Of a stretch of DNA of 64,000 bases, positions 19,045 through 27,739 are shown one piece after another. The stretch lies in assembly GCF_927798095.1 (NCBI RefSeq), contig NZ_CAKMMF010000008.1, positions 124,001 to 188,000 on the forward strand, written 5' to 3'. The notes under the pieces are model-generated. The model was given only the letters and a program-made list of their open reading frames with translations, was not told where the DNA came from and ran no database searches. The stretch comes from Paenibacillus plantiphilus. GTDB lineage: Bacteria > Bacillota > Bacilli > Paenibacillales > Paenibacillaceae. Each line of letters begins with the position of its first letter. The first letter of the stretch is position 1. The translations under genes and the position numbers were made by a program.

Positions 19045-19075
19045 ATTCTACAGTCTATTGTAGAATAGTTATAAA
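19045..19075 (+). promoter_or_regulatory. Candidate promoter with overlapping palindrome before the kinase-helicase operon
   Basis: Perfect arms ATTCTACA (19045-19052) and TGTAGAAT (19059-19066) surround a 6-base loop. TCTACA at 19047-19052 and TATAAA at 19070-19075 are 17 bases apart and could be -35 and -10 elements. The palindrome would then cover the promoter, which suggests repression. Inference only. Confidence 0.45.
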
Positions 19076-19153
19076 GACCTACTTCCTTCGAGGTGGTCCT
19101 GCATTGGGTGGGTAATACGACTCGCGACATTTTTCATTCGAGGGGGACACAAC

Positions 19154-20542
19154 TTGGATTCCAAAATTATTTATGCCAGCACTCCTAAAGAAAACGAAAA
19201 GCTCCCTCTGCAGCTGCTTGAGAAGGCTTTGCCGGGAAGAGATCATATTGTCATATTTGGCGCTCATATCCCTACGAAAGGGCTGCTGGATCGGGAATTG
19301 GATATCCTGCTTCTGTCTCCTTCTGGCATCTATATTATTGAGCTGAAGTATTGGAAGGGGAAAATATTAAACACGCTGCACAATCTTCAGAAATCAATCC
19401 GAATTCAATGGCCTGACGGACGTGTTCAGGATAAAAATAACCCCCAGCTTCAGGCTTCCGACCAAGGTCGAATACTGAGAAGCGACATCGATTCAAAGCT
19501 CATTAGGGACCGCAGCGGAGGCACTCGCTTCCGGTTTAAACAGCCGATTGTGCCCGCTGTTTTCTTCACGGTGAAGAAAAGCGAGCTGGAGTTTACCGTT
19601 GACGAGGCCCGCTCCAGCGTTCCGGTCTATACGATGGATACGATTCGCCAGCTATGGGAGAACAAGCCGGCGCTTTACACGGAGCAAGAGCTGCAAAGTC
19701 TTATAAATATGTTCAAGATTGAGGAACAGAAGGTGGAGGGGAATTCGTTCCCGGAAGCCATCGATGAATATAGAATCGAGAAGCTGCTATTCCAAAGGGC
19801 GCATTATAGTGTCTATAAGGCGGAAAGTGAATTTGGTCGAAAAGTATTTCTAAAGGCCCATAAGATTGATCCCAAGCTGCTGAAGGATCAGGAGCAGGTT
19901 CTGCTCGACATTACGAAGAGGGATGGATTTGTCAGCGCCAAATTGGAAGGCAATCCGTACGTCCTGTTCCACAGCAATAACTTCAGGTTCGGGCAGTATA
20001 TTTGCTCGGTCACGATGTGGCAGGATCATATGACGTTGGAGAAAATTATGAAGGAGAAGCGTTCGATAGCGGATAAAATCCGTATTTTGAAGGAAATTTT
20101 TAAAGCCGTCATTTCATTCCATGAAGCAGGTGTCTTTCACCGCGATCTGCATCCAAGGAATATTATGATGCAGTCCAATGGCGAAATTAAATGCATGAAT
20201 TTCGATTTCTCGCGAATTGTTGGGCTGCGGACTGTGAAGCAGGGGATGCCGGATGCGGATTCGATGTATTTGGCGCCTGAGCTGAAGCCCTCTGAGGATG
20301 CCCTCCATCAGCTGGATATTGACCAGCATACGGACTATTACTCCTTTGGCTTTATCGCCTATGAGTTTCTTGCTGGTTCCAAGCCGTATGAATCGGACTT
20401 CAAGCTCTCTCATCTGTCTTTAAAGGAAATCCATCCCGAAATTGACGAGGAGCTGTCCTTTGCCATCGAAAGCTTGATCCATATGACGCAGTCTGAACGG
20501 GATTTCGGCTGGAAATTTCTTAGGGATGAATGGGGTATATGA
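19154..20542 (+). CDS. NERD nuclease-like domain fused to a Ser/Thr protein kinase
   Basis: 462 residues from TTG 19154, 5-6 bases after AGGGGGAC. Residues about 10-130 form a NERD (nuclease-related) domain with the ELDILLL...IIELKYWKG pattern of D-ExK nucleases. A linker leads to a Hanks-type kinase fold (about 205-445): ATP lysine candidate Lys234, catalytic HRDLHPRN (Asp331), and a metal-binding loop that reads DFS (351-353) instead of DFG. No membrane segment is seen. The NERD-plus-kinase pairing is known from PglW of BREX/Pgl phage defence. It overlaps the next kinase gene by 13 bases and opens a four-gene operon. Kinase activity is plausible but not certain because of the DFS change. 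Confidence 0.85.
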   Translation: MDSKIIYASTPKENEKLPLQLLEKALPGRDHIVIFGAHIPTKGLLDRELDILLLSPSGIYIIELKYWKGKILNTLHNLQKSIRIQWPDGRVQDKNNPQLQASDQGRILRSDIDSKLIRDRSGGTRFRFKQPIVPAVFFTVKKSELEFTVDEARSSVPVYTMDTIRQLWENKPALYTEQELQSLINMFKIEEQKVEGNSFPEAIDEYRIEKLLFQRAHYSVYKAESEFGRKVFLKAHKIDPKLLKDQEQVLLDITKRDGFVSAKLEGNPYVLFHSNNFRFGQYICSVTMWQDHMTLEKIMKEKRSIADKIRILKEIFKAVISFHEAGVFHRDLHPRNIMMQSNGEIKCMNFDFSRIVGLRTVKQGMPDADSMYLAPELKPSEDALHQLDIDQHTDYYSFGFIAYEFLAGSKPYESDFKLSHLSLKEIHPEIDEELSFAIESLIHMTQSERDFGWKFLRDEWGI

Positions 20543-21381
20543 TGCTCCGCAATTTTTACGATGAATATGAGCTGCTGGAGCCTATCGATGGCGGGGAGAG
20601 TGCGGAGGAGTATTATACGTCCGTGCTGTGGTATGGCGCTTCCAAGGCAGATGAGCAAGAAGTGGCCATTAAGCAAATTTTATTGCGGGATTCCTTCGAT
20701 CTCAGGGAACGCCGGGAAATTCGCAGGCTGCAGAATCAATTCCGGGAAGAGATGCGCACATTGAAGCTGCTTCAGGGTACGAATGGTGTCGTGCAGTTGG
20801 TCGATTACTTCGAGATTGAGCTTGAAATCATTATCGTTCTGGAGAAGGCGGCCGGCCTGCCCTTGAATCGATATATGCGCGAACGGGGCTTGTTCACTGT
20901 GGATAAGCTGTTTCGAATAGGTCAGAGGCTTGCAGCTATTCTGCAGGATATCCACCATAAACAGATTATTCATCGCGATTTGACCGCAAGCAATATTTTT
21001 ATCGATGAGGGAGACTGCGTGACGGTTATCGATTTCGGACAGGCCTATCGAATAAGCGGCGTGATGGAGCGCGGCGCGGGAACGAGAGGATATATGCCGC
21101 CTGAAGCCTATCAGTTAAAGCATAAGCCAAGGGCAGCTTATGATGTGTTTTCCTTTGGCATTCTGCTGTTTATTATGCTGGAGGGCAGGCTGCCCTATCA
21201 TCAGGAGCAGATTAACAGCGGGACCGCTCCAGCGCTGCAGTTTGTAACGTCCAGCCCGCCGGCGGCGCTGGAGCAATTGATTCGGCGATGTATCCAGATA
21301 GATAGGCTGCAAAGGCCGTCCGTTACGGAAATCAGATATCAGCTGCAGAGGATGGAGGAACATTATGAACGTTGTCGGTGA
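20530..21381 (+). CDS. Soluble Hanks-type Ser/Thr protein kinase
   Basis: 283 residues. It has a canonical kinase core: VAIK (Lys48), HRDLTASN (Asp150), DFG (168-170) and GTRGYMPPEA in the activation segment. There is no transmembrane helix or PASTA repeat, unlike the housekeeping PrkC. The start is uncertain: ATG 20530, 20539 and 20542 are all in frame and all close to or overlapping the previous stop; I give the longest. It overlaps the helicase gene by 17 bases. Two different kinases in one operon, one with a variant DFG and one intact, suggest that one could act on the other or that both act on the helicase. Confidence 0.87.
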   Translation: MGYMMLRNFYDEYELLEPIDGGESAEEYYTSVLWYGASKADEQEVAIKQILLRDSFDLRERREIRRLQNQFREEMRTLKLLQGTNGVVQLVDYFEIELEIIIVLEKAAGLPLNRYMRERGLFTVDKLFRIGQRLAAILQDIHHKQIIHRDLTASNIFIDEGDCVTVIDFGQAYRISGVMERGAGTRGYMPPEAYQLKHKPRAAYDVFSFGILLFIMLEGRLPYHQEQINSGTAPALQFVTSSPPAALEQLIRRCIQIDRLQRPSVTEIRYQLQRMEEHYERCR

Positions 21382-24154
21382 TGCTGCATCAGGTCGCGCA
21401 ATTCAGTGCCCTCATTCCGTATCCTTTCACTTGCATGACAAGTTAGCCCCGCAGTGGGATCTCATTAAGCAAGAGATGCTGACATCCCCTTGGTTATGGG
21501 TCGCCACACAGAACGGGAATTTCTTTCAGATTCATACGAAAAATATGAAGCTGAAGTGCGCCTTATACGAAAGTCGGGAGTTTCATAATGCTGCCTTCAA
21601 AATTACAGATGCTTCGGAGAGAACCTCCGGGGATCGAACGCGTGTGATCCGTTACGGCATCCCATTATTTCTTCAGCGTAAGCCGCAGTTTGTAACGGGG
21701 TCATACCGCAATCTTCCGCGCAATATGAATGCTTCTGGGCTGTTCGTGGAAATTGGACAGTGCGCGGCGAGGATGACGGATAGCTGGGTGCATGCAAAGG
21801 AACAGGCCGCGGTGAAAAGAGCCGACAAGCAGCGGGAAAGCGATTGGGCCGCACAGCTGCAAATGCTGATTGACATGCAGGAGAATCAGGAGTTCGCGGC
21901 ATCCCGGATCGCCAGCTATCCTTTTCACAGCGTTGAGCCCATTCATCATACGACAACGCAGGGGGTTTCCTACGCGTTTCATACAGCTGCTTTCGATTCC
22001 AAATTCGTAATGAATGATCTGGCGTTGTCGGATGACCCGTATCCTTCAAGCTATGACGGATTAATAATGGGACGCATAATTGGCGCTGAACCGGGTAAGG
22101 TGGTGCTTTCTTTTCCGCGCACGGTCGATTTCGACAAAATCATACATACAGGTTACTTATTGGTCGTACCTAACAGCACGACATTTCGTGTTCAACGACG
22201 CGCGATTCAAAGCATTCTGGAGCGGAAATCTGTGAATCCTTATTTGCTGGATTATCTGATTTATGAGCAATACGAGCCTATTCCTGAACAGCGATTGCAG
22301 CTGCATACAGGCAGCTTCCAGCCCAAGCAGATCGAGGCGATTGAGAAGGCGGTTGCGGCGAATGATTTTCTGCTTGTGCAGGGACCTCCAGGCACTGGGA
22401 AAACGACGATCATTGTGGAGATGGTCAAGCAGTTTGTAAAGGGGAAGCAGCGGGTGCTTATCAGCTCGAAAAATAATCTTGCGGTCGATAATGTGCTGGA
22501 GCAGCTAATGGATGATGGAATCGACTGTCTTCGCCTTGGAAGAGAAGAGAGTGTTAAGGTTCCTGAGGTGAAGGAAATCTTAATGGACCGCGTGGCGACC
22601 AGGCTGCAGCAAAATATTATTTCTCGCTGTGACCGGAATCAAGCCGAGCTGACCGAGGCGATCTATGCGACGAAGCAGCATTTGCAGCGGAATCGGGAAG
22701 CTGAGCCGACAGTGCTTCAATATCAGCAGCATTATAAAAGCGCCTGTGAGCAGCATGCGGCATACAGCGCTGAATTTGCCCGCGTGAACCGCAGCTTCAT
22801 CCTGCACCGGGCATGGGATGCCTGTTTGAGCTGGACGAAACGGATCTTTCCATTGTCGAAGCGGCATGACAGCTTCCATGAGGGATGGACAAGCAAGAGA
22901 GCGCAGCGGCTTCAGAGCAATCTGGCCTATACGAGCGCAGTTCGCCAATATGAGGAAGAGAATCAAGCGCTGGCACGCAGCGAAGTCGCTCTTCAAGAGG
23001 TGCTTGGGGAGCAGCTGGGGGTATCGCAAACTGCGCTTGCATCTCTTCGCAGTCCAGAGAGCTGGCAGCAGTTGAAGTCATCATTTGAAGAACGGCTGGA
23101 CGGAATGCAGGGGCAGAAGACAATCGCTTCGGACTGGATTCAGGAGCTGGGCGAGAGACAGCAATCGCTCTATCCGCTTCTTGTACAATCCGTGCAAGTT
23201 GTAGGTGCGACTTGTATCGGGATCAATACCTCGCCGGAATACCGCGATGCTGAATTCGATGTTGTCATTATTGACGAAGCGGGGCAAATTACGATCTTCG
23301 ACGCCCTTGTGCCGATGTCCAGAGCGAAGAAGGTTATTCTTATCGGCGATCATATGCAGCTGCCGCCTGTAGCTGATCCGCAGCTGCTGAAGCTGTGCAA
23401 GGAGGAGGAGCTTGATGAAGAGCTGCTGCAAAACAGCTTGTTCGAGAGGCTTTTCTATCAAGCGCCAGAAGACAACAAGGTAATGCTGGATACGCAATTT
23501 CGTATGCATCCGATTGTAGCGGAATTCATCTCCCGGCAATTTTATGAAGGCAAATACAGGTCCGGTGTGAAGCCGCATGAACGTCAGTTGAATTGGAGCT
23601 TGCTAGGCGCGCCGCTCGCATTCGTTGACACGGTGAATCATGTCGATAAATTTGAGCAGATGGAGATCGACGAGGATCATTATGTTTATTTCAACCTGCT
23701 GGAAGCAGCGCTGTGCTGCCGATATTTGATCGCGATTCTAAGAGAAGGCCAGAAGCCGAAGGATATCGGATTGATAACGCCGTACAAGCGGCAAAAAATC
23801 GAAATCGAGCGTATGCTGCCCGACCAATTGAGAGCTGCGGATTTCGAGGATCATGATATCTCCGAAGTGATGGATCAGTTGGAGATCGATACGGTGGACA
23901 GCTTTCAGGGAAGAGGCAAGGAGATCATTATTTACAGCTTTACCCGCAGCAATGCCGAATATGATATCGGCTTTCTAAGAGAGCTTCGCAGGCTCAATGT
24001 AACGATGACCCGGTGCAAATCGTTATTGATTCTAATTGGGGATCAAGAGACGATTACGCGCACCCGAGATAAGAAGGCAAGGGAGACCTTTGCCGATATG
24101 CTGCGATACATCAAGAAGCACGGTCAATACATAGATGCACACCAACAGATTTGA
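21365..24154 (+). CDS. SF1 helicase of the UPF1/Dna2-like (COG1112) group
   Basis: 929 residues, ATG 21365 behind GGATGGAGG. All major SF1 motifs are present: Walker A GPPGTGKTT (Lys346), Walker B VIIDEAGQ (Asp637-Glu638), motif III GDHMQLPP, motif IV QFRMHP, motif V DSFQGRGKE, and motif VI VTMTRCK. A long helical insertion lies between motifs I and II (about 415-600). The N-terminal 330 residues form a separate region without a name I can give. In Mokosh type I the same helicase group is fused to a Ser/Thr kinase; here kinase and helicase are separate, overlapping genes. The likely role is nucleic-acid unwinding or translocation under kinase control. Confidence 0.9.
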   Translation: MNVVGDAASGRAIQCPHSVSFHLHDKLAPQWDLIKQEMLTSPWLWVATQNGNFFQIHTKNMKLKCALYESREFHNAAFKITDASERTSGDRTRVIRYGIPLFLQRKPQFVTGSYRNLPRNMNASGLFVEIGQCAARMTDSWVHAKEQAAVKRADKQRESDWAAQLQMLIDMQENQEFAASRIASYPFHSVEPIHHTTTQGVSYAFHTAAFDSKFVMNDLALSDDPYPSSYDGLIMGRIIGAEPGKVVLSFPRTVDFDKIIHTGYLLVVPNSTTFRVQRRAIQSILERKSVNPYLLDYLIYEQYEPIPEQRLQLHTGSFQPKQIEAIEKAVAANDFLLVQGPPGTGKTTIIVEMVKQFVKGKQRVLISSKNNLAVDNVLEQLMDDGIDCLRLGREESVKVPEVKEILMDRVATRLQQNIISRCDRNQAELTEAIYATKQHLQRNREAEPTVLQYQQHYKSACEQHAAYSAEFARVNRSFILHRAWDACLSWTKRIFPLSKRHDSFHEGWTSKRAQRLQSNLAYTSAVRQYEEENQALARSEVALQEVLGEQLGVSQTALASLRSPESWQQLKSSFEERLDGMQGQKTIASDWIQELGERQQSLYPLLVQSVQVVGATCIGINTSPEYRDAEFDVVIIDEAGQITIFDALVPMSRAKKVILIGDHMQLPPVADPQLLKLCKEEELDEELLQNSLFERLFYQAPEDNKVMLDTQFRMHPIVAEFISRQFYEGKYRSGVKPHERQLNWSLLGAPLAFVDTVNHVDKFEQMEIDEDHYVYFNLLEAALCCRYLIAILREGQKPKDIGLITPYKRQKIEIERMLPDQLRAADFEDHDISEVMDQLEIDTVDSFQGRGKEIIIYSFTRSNAEYDIGFLRELRRLNVTMTRCKSLLILIGDQETITRTRDKKARETFADMLRYIKKHGQYIDAHQQI

Positions 24155-24170
24155 GGAGCTGACATAACCT

Positions 24171-25415
24171 ATGGTCAACCATCGTCTCAAAACGCCTCTT
24201 CAGATCATGGCCCGCCTGGCTGCATCTTCCAACCCTGTTCAGCGAATTTTTCGAATCGATTATCCGGTCTATATTCTGCCCGTCAAGATGAAGGAGCGGA
24301 TGAGCGAGCCTTATGAGAGCCTGGAGTGGTTCATTATTCGCGCGTTGGCCGAAGGGAATGTCGCAAGCTCGGCGGAGCTTGCTGCACTGCTTGGCTTCGA
24401 AGAGAAGAGCAAGCTGTTAGAGGAAACGCTTGTCCATTTGGCTTTCATTGATCATATAGAGCTGGGGCCGGATCAGCAGAGGGCTGACCTTGTTATTACG
24501 AAGCTTGGTCTTGAATCACATGCTCTGAGGCAAAAGGTATATGCGGTGGAAAGCCGCAGACTGCTTTATTTCGATGCATTAGGCTTGCAGCCTTTAGAGC
24601 GAAGCTTCTATGAGGATGCAACCTTTCGACTGTATCCTTTGGAAGATCGTGAAATTCTGCATAAGTCCCATACGGTAGACCTATGGGGTTCTATGGCGGC
24701 GGATAAGCTGCAAGCTCTCCTGTCTCTTAATGGTGCGGAGCGGTATCGATGCAATTTGCCGCAGGAGATGAATGACATTGCCTTTGATTTGGATTCCTTT
24801 TCTGGCGAGGGAGTGCCCGCTCTGACGGGATTGATTCATTTTGCCCCCTTGTATGTAGTCACGCTGGCGACAGATGAAGAAATGGAACACGGCATGCAGA
24901 ACCAGGCGCTGCATGAAGTTCCATTCGAAATTTATGGAGGTGCGAACGGGAAGCGGCTGCCTTTCTTCGAGCAGCTTATTTTGCAGCAATATGCTGTACT
25001 GCATCCGATGTGGAGGTCGGTATTCAGCCGTGAATTTGCCTTTACGGATGAGCTGTTAATTGAAGGGCTGCAGCTGCATCCACTTATCCAATTGGGTCGA
25101 TGTCAAGTAAACGAGGTCGGCAACTTAACGTACACGCTTCATGAAACGGATATTGCCAAATGGAGAGAGACCGATCATTTCCAACGTATTGTGCGGCATT
25201 TGCCGAAGACGAGACATTTGCCTCTTACCGATGCTGCAATATCAGGGAGGGTGCTCATCCTGCGAAAAGGGAACGCCCAATCGCAGGATGCGCTGTTAGA
25301 GCTGCTTCAGGAGAATTTGACGGAGCATTTGACTTCCAAAGGGTACAGTGCGCCATATATTAAAAAACAGCAGCAGGAGCTGCGGAGGCAATTCGATGAA
25401 ACATGGGGGAGCTAG
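24171..25415 (+). CDS. Unknown protein with winged-helix-like N-terminal region, last gene of the kinase-helicase operon
   Basis: 414 residues, 16 bases after the helicase stop. I do not recognise the family as a whole. Residues about 45-110 look like a winged helix: helix ESLEWFIIRALAEG, the pair SAELAALLGFEE and LLEETLVHLAFIDHIEL, then a short wing. The rest is mixed alpha/beta with no visible nuclease (no HKD, no PD-ExK), no ATP site and no membrane segment. Mokosh type I has a phospholipase-D-type nuclease as the partner of the helicase; I looked for an HxKxxxxD motif here and did not find one. It may be a DNA-binding sensor or effector for the operon. Function is open. Confidence 0.75.
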   Translation: MVNHRLKTPLQIMARLAASSNPVQRIFRIDYPVYILPVKMKERMSEPYESLEWFIIRALAEGNVASSAELAALLGFEEKSKLLEETLVHLAFIDHIELGPDQQRADLVITKLGLESHALRQKVYAVESRRLLYFDALGLQPLERSFYEDATFRLYPLEDREILHKSHTVDLWGSMAADKLQALLSLNGAERYRCNLPQEMNDIAFDLDSFSGEGVPALTGLIHFAPLYVVTLATDEEMEHGMQNQALHEVPFEIYGGANGKRLPFFEQLILQQYAVLHPMWRSVFSREFAFTDELLIEGLQLHPLIQLGRCQVNEVGNLTYTLHETDIAKWRETDHFQRIVRHLPKTRHLPLTDAAISGRVLILRKGNAQSQDALLELLQENLTEHLTSKGYSAPYIKKQQQELRRQFDETWGS

Positions 25416-25435
25416 ACCCGTTTCATTGGGGTCTA
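25413..25435. terminator. Weak hairpin between convergent genes
   Basis: TAGACCC pairs with GGGTCTA across the stop codons of both convergent genes. There is no strong T-run, so it is at best a weak bidirectional terminator. Confidence 0.4.
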
Positions 25436-26509
25436 CTCCACGATCTCCTCGAACGAGGCGTCATATAATCGGAACATCGTTTTATAACCCGACTCATCGA
25501 TTTTGATGCCAACGTCAAGTCTGCCGGTAATTTTGAGCGGCCCTTTATGATGTCTCAGCTTCGTATCTTCGGGAACGAACACGATCATAATTTTGTTCCA
25601 GTACGTCTCATCACCATTGTCGAAGGGGCATTCTGCGCCTGGCTGTGGAATGAGCAGAAACCAGTTCTTGTCGAAGGACAATACCTCCCCCATGTAGCCA
25701 TTGATTTCCACTTGGCTCCCACTTAAGTCCCAGAATTGATCGGAGGGTGTCGTCTGATCCTCATTGTCGAAAAATCCAGACCATCCGATTGTGCTGATTC
25801 CCTTCGGCTTGGTCTGTGGAACAGCAGTCGAGGCTGCTGTCTCTGCTTTTGCAGTCGAGCTGCTCGTCGTCTCCTTAGATGATGAACTCGAACCTTTAGA
25901 TGGCTTCGAGCCGGCATTCTTGGCCGGGTCCTTGGCAGCCTTGCCGGGCTCCTTATTAGATCCCTTAGTAGACTCTTCGGAGTTCTCGGTCTCCTTGGAA
26001 GCTTTTTTTGAAGTTCCATTTAAGATTTCTTTCGAAGTCTGGCTTGAAGCCTTCTTAGAAGTCTCAATTGAAGTCTGATTCGTATTCTTCTTGGAGGATT
26101 TCTCGGAAGGTTCCTCGATAGATTCCTCGATGGATTCCTCGATGGATTCCTCGATGGATTCCTCGATAGATCCCACTGTCGGATTTGTTGCAATAGAAAC
26201 GGAATTCCGCCCTGGCTCTGAGGTCGGTTGTTGTTCAATAGGTTCGGCGGGAGACACTTCGTGCTCGCGTTTTGGTTCCGAATTTGATTCTAAAGTTTGA
26301 TCTGAGCGTTGATCTGAATCTGCTTTTGGATTCTCCTGATTAGAGGCAGGGACCTCACCTCGTGATGGATGATCTATTCTGTCCTGTGCGTTCTGTGCAC
26401 TAGAACCCATCGCAAAGGAGCCTGCGCTTGATTGTTCAGGAGAGGGCTTGGTGCAGCCGGATTGCATCATAATAATGGCTGCCAGCAATAGAAGTGTCAT
26501 CGTCTTCAA
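25433..26509 (-). CDS. Lipoprotein with repeat-rich linker and DUF3299-like domain
   Basis: 358 residues with a lipoprotein signal peptide; lipobox MQSGC makes the Cys the anchored residue. The start is TTG 26509 (ATG 26500 is also in frame). The middle (about 115-240) is low complexity: five IEES repeats, then Ser/Lys/Glu-rich sequence. The last 110 residues form the folded part, with V/I-NGYMGEV, FLLIPQPGAECPF and GPLKITGRL strands that resemble DUF3299. It lies 15 bases after the ABC permease on the same strand, so it is probably the surface partner of that transporter. DUF3299 proteins accompany FtsX-type ABC systems linked to zinc in some bacteria (for example Vibrio zrg genes); the link here is inference. 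Confidence 0.75.
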   Translation of the reverse strand: MKTMTLLLLAAIIMMQSGCTKPSPEQSSAGSFAMGSSAQNAQDRIDHPSRGEVPASNQENPKADSDQRSDQTLESNSEPKREHEVSPAEPIEQQPTSEPGRNSVSIATNPTVGSIEESIEESIEESIEESIEEPSEKSSKKNTNQTSIETSKKASSQTSKEILNGTSKKASKETENSEESTKGSNKEPGKAAKDPAKNAGSKPSKGSSSSSKETTSSSTAKAETAASTAVPQTKPKGISTIGWSGFFDNEDQTTPSDQFWDLSGSQVEINGYMGEVLSFDKNWFLLIPQPGAECPFDNGDETYWNKIMIVFVPEDTKLRHHKGPLKITGRLDVGIKIDESGYKTMFRLYDASFEEIVE

Positions 26510-26524
26510 AGTTATCGCCTGCCT

Positions 26525-27739
26525 TTAAGATTTGAATAGTTGAAGCGGCTGCAGCCGGTACATTCGGTACGAGGGGATAATCATCGACAGGACACCCACT
26601 ACAAGCGCACCAGCGATCACGTACAGGTGGAGGATGCTGACTAAGCTTGCGTCGATCTGGATGCCTGTGTAATGGAACAGCAGATCCTGGAACAAATAGC
26701 CGCCGAGATGTCCAATCCCAATTCCTATAATAAGACCTGCCGCGATGATCACGAGCCCTTCCCCGATGAAGATCGTAAAGATGTACCCTTTGGATTTGCC
26801 GATTAGCCGCAGCAGCCCGACATCCTTCTTGCGTTCATTCGCAGCAGCCGTCAACGATAACAGGATGGAGGCAGCGGCCAGCAGGATGCACAGAGCGGTC
26901 ACAAGAGCGATAATTTCTGTTCCCCGATCAACAACATCAAGCACATCTGCAATGGCCTTGCTTGTAAAAGCAGCTTGAATGCCATGAAGCTGATCGAACT
27001 CCTGCTTGATTGTCTGAATGCCGCCAATGGACCTTGGCTTGATAAGTACAGCTGTTATTTCTTTATGCTCTGACTCTTCATGGACAGCCCAGGCGTAATC
27101 AATCGTTGTAAAGACAGCGCGGTCGTCAGGCGTGTGCAGAGCAGGCAGGATTCCGACTACTTTATAAAGGAATGCATCGTGCTCGTCATGTCCTTCTTCC
27201 TCTTCAGCCTCGTCAGCATCGAAGGAATGGTGGGCTTCCTCGACCAATCCATGACCGCCCTTGAACGTATCCCCGATCTCGATATGCAGGGAGTTGGCGA
27301 CATGAGCGCCCACTACAACCTCGCCCAAGTGCTGATAGAGATTGCCTTCTGCCAGTCGCTGATCGCCATATCGGGTCTCAAAATATCCCGCATCCATGCC
27401 AACGATCGGATAACCATTGTAGTTGTCGCCAGTGGTCATGGCGTAGGCTTCGTCAACCTGTGCATTTGTCCGCAAGGACTGTAGCAGGTCGTGCGGGATG
27501 TTGCCAGTCGGAGCCCCGACATGATAAAAGGTGTTCAGCACCAGCTGCGTCTCGCTTCCCTCTGCTCCGATTACGAGATCAAAGGGGCCGTAACCCTTGG
27601 CAGCCCCTTTCTCGACACTTTCCTGACAAAGGATGAGAAAGATGATTAATCCAACGGTAATAGCTACTGTGGATACGGTTAGCGCGGACAGAAACTTCCG
27701 ATGAAGGATGTTTCGGATGATTAGGGAAGTCAGCTTCAT
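26525..27739 (-). CDS. FtsX/MacB-like ABC transporter permease
   Basis: 404 residues. One transmembrane helix near the N-terminus (LTVSTVAITVGLIIFLIL), a large extracytoplasmic domain of about 230 residues, and three helices at the C-terminal end are the typical MacB/LolC plan. The outer domain contains an acidic His-rich stretch (about residues 160-195: EEAHHSF, EAEEEEGHDEHD) that could bind divalent metal. The gene overlaps the ATPase gene by 4 bases (ATGA), so they are translated together. Such permeases usually do mechanical work on the outer face rather than classical import. With the DUF3299-like lipoprotein it suggests a metal-related envelope function. Confidence 0.85.
   Translation of the reverse strand: MKLTSLIIRNILHRKFLSALTVSTVAITVGLIIFLILCQESVEKGAAKGYGPFDLVIGAEGSETQLVLNTFYHVGAPTGNIPHDLLQSLRTNAQVDEAYAMTTGDNYNGYPIVGMDAGYFETRYGDQRLAEGNLYQHLGEVVVGAHVANSLHIEIGDTFKGGHGLVEEAHHSFDADEAEEEEGHDEHDAFLYKVVGILPALHTPDDRAVFTTIDYAWAVHEESEHKEITAVLIKPRSIGGIQTIKQEFDQLHGIQAAFTSKAIADVLDVVDRGTEIIALVTALCILLAAASILLSLTAAANERKKDVGLLRLIGKSKGYIFTIFIGEGLVIIAAGLIIGIGIGHLGGYLFQDLLFHYTGIQIDASLVSILHLYVIAGALVVGVLSMIIPSYRMYRLQPLQLFKS

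Noticed and set aside
24171-25415. PLD (HKD) nuclease as the Mokosh-type partner
   Set aside because: No HxKxxxxD motif is visible in the protein, so the call was not made.
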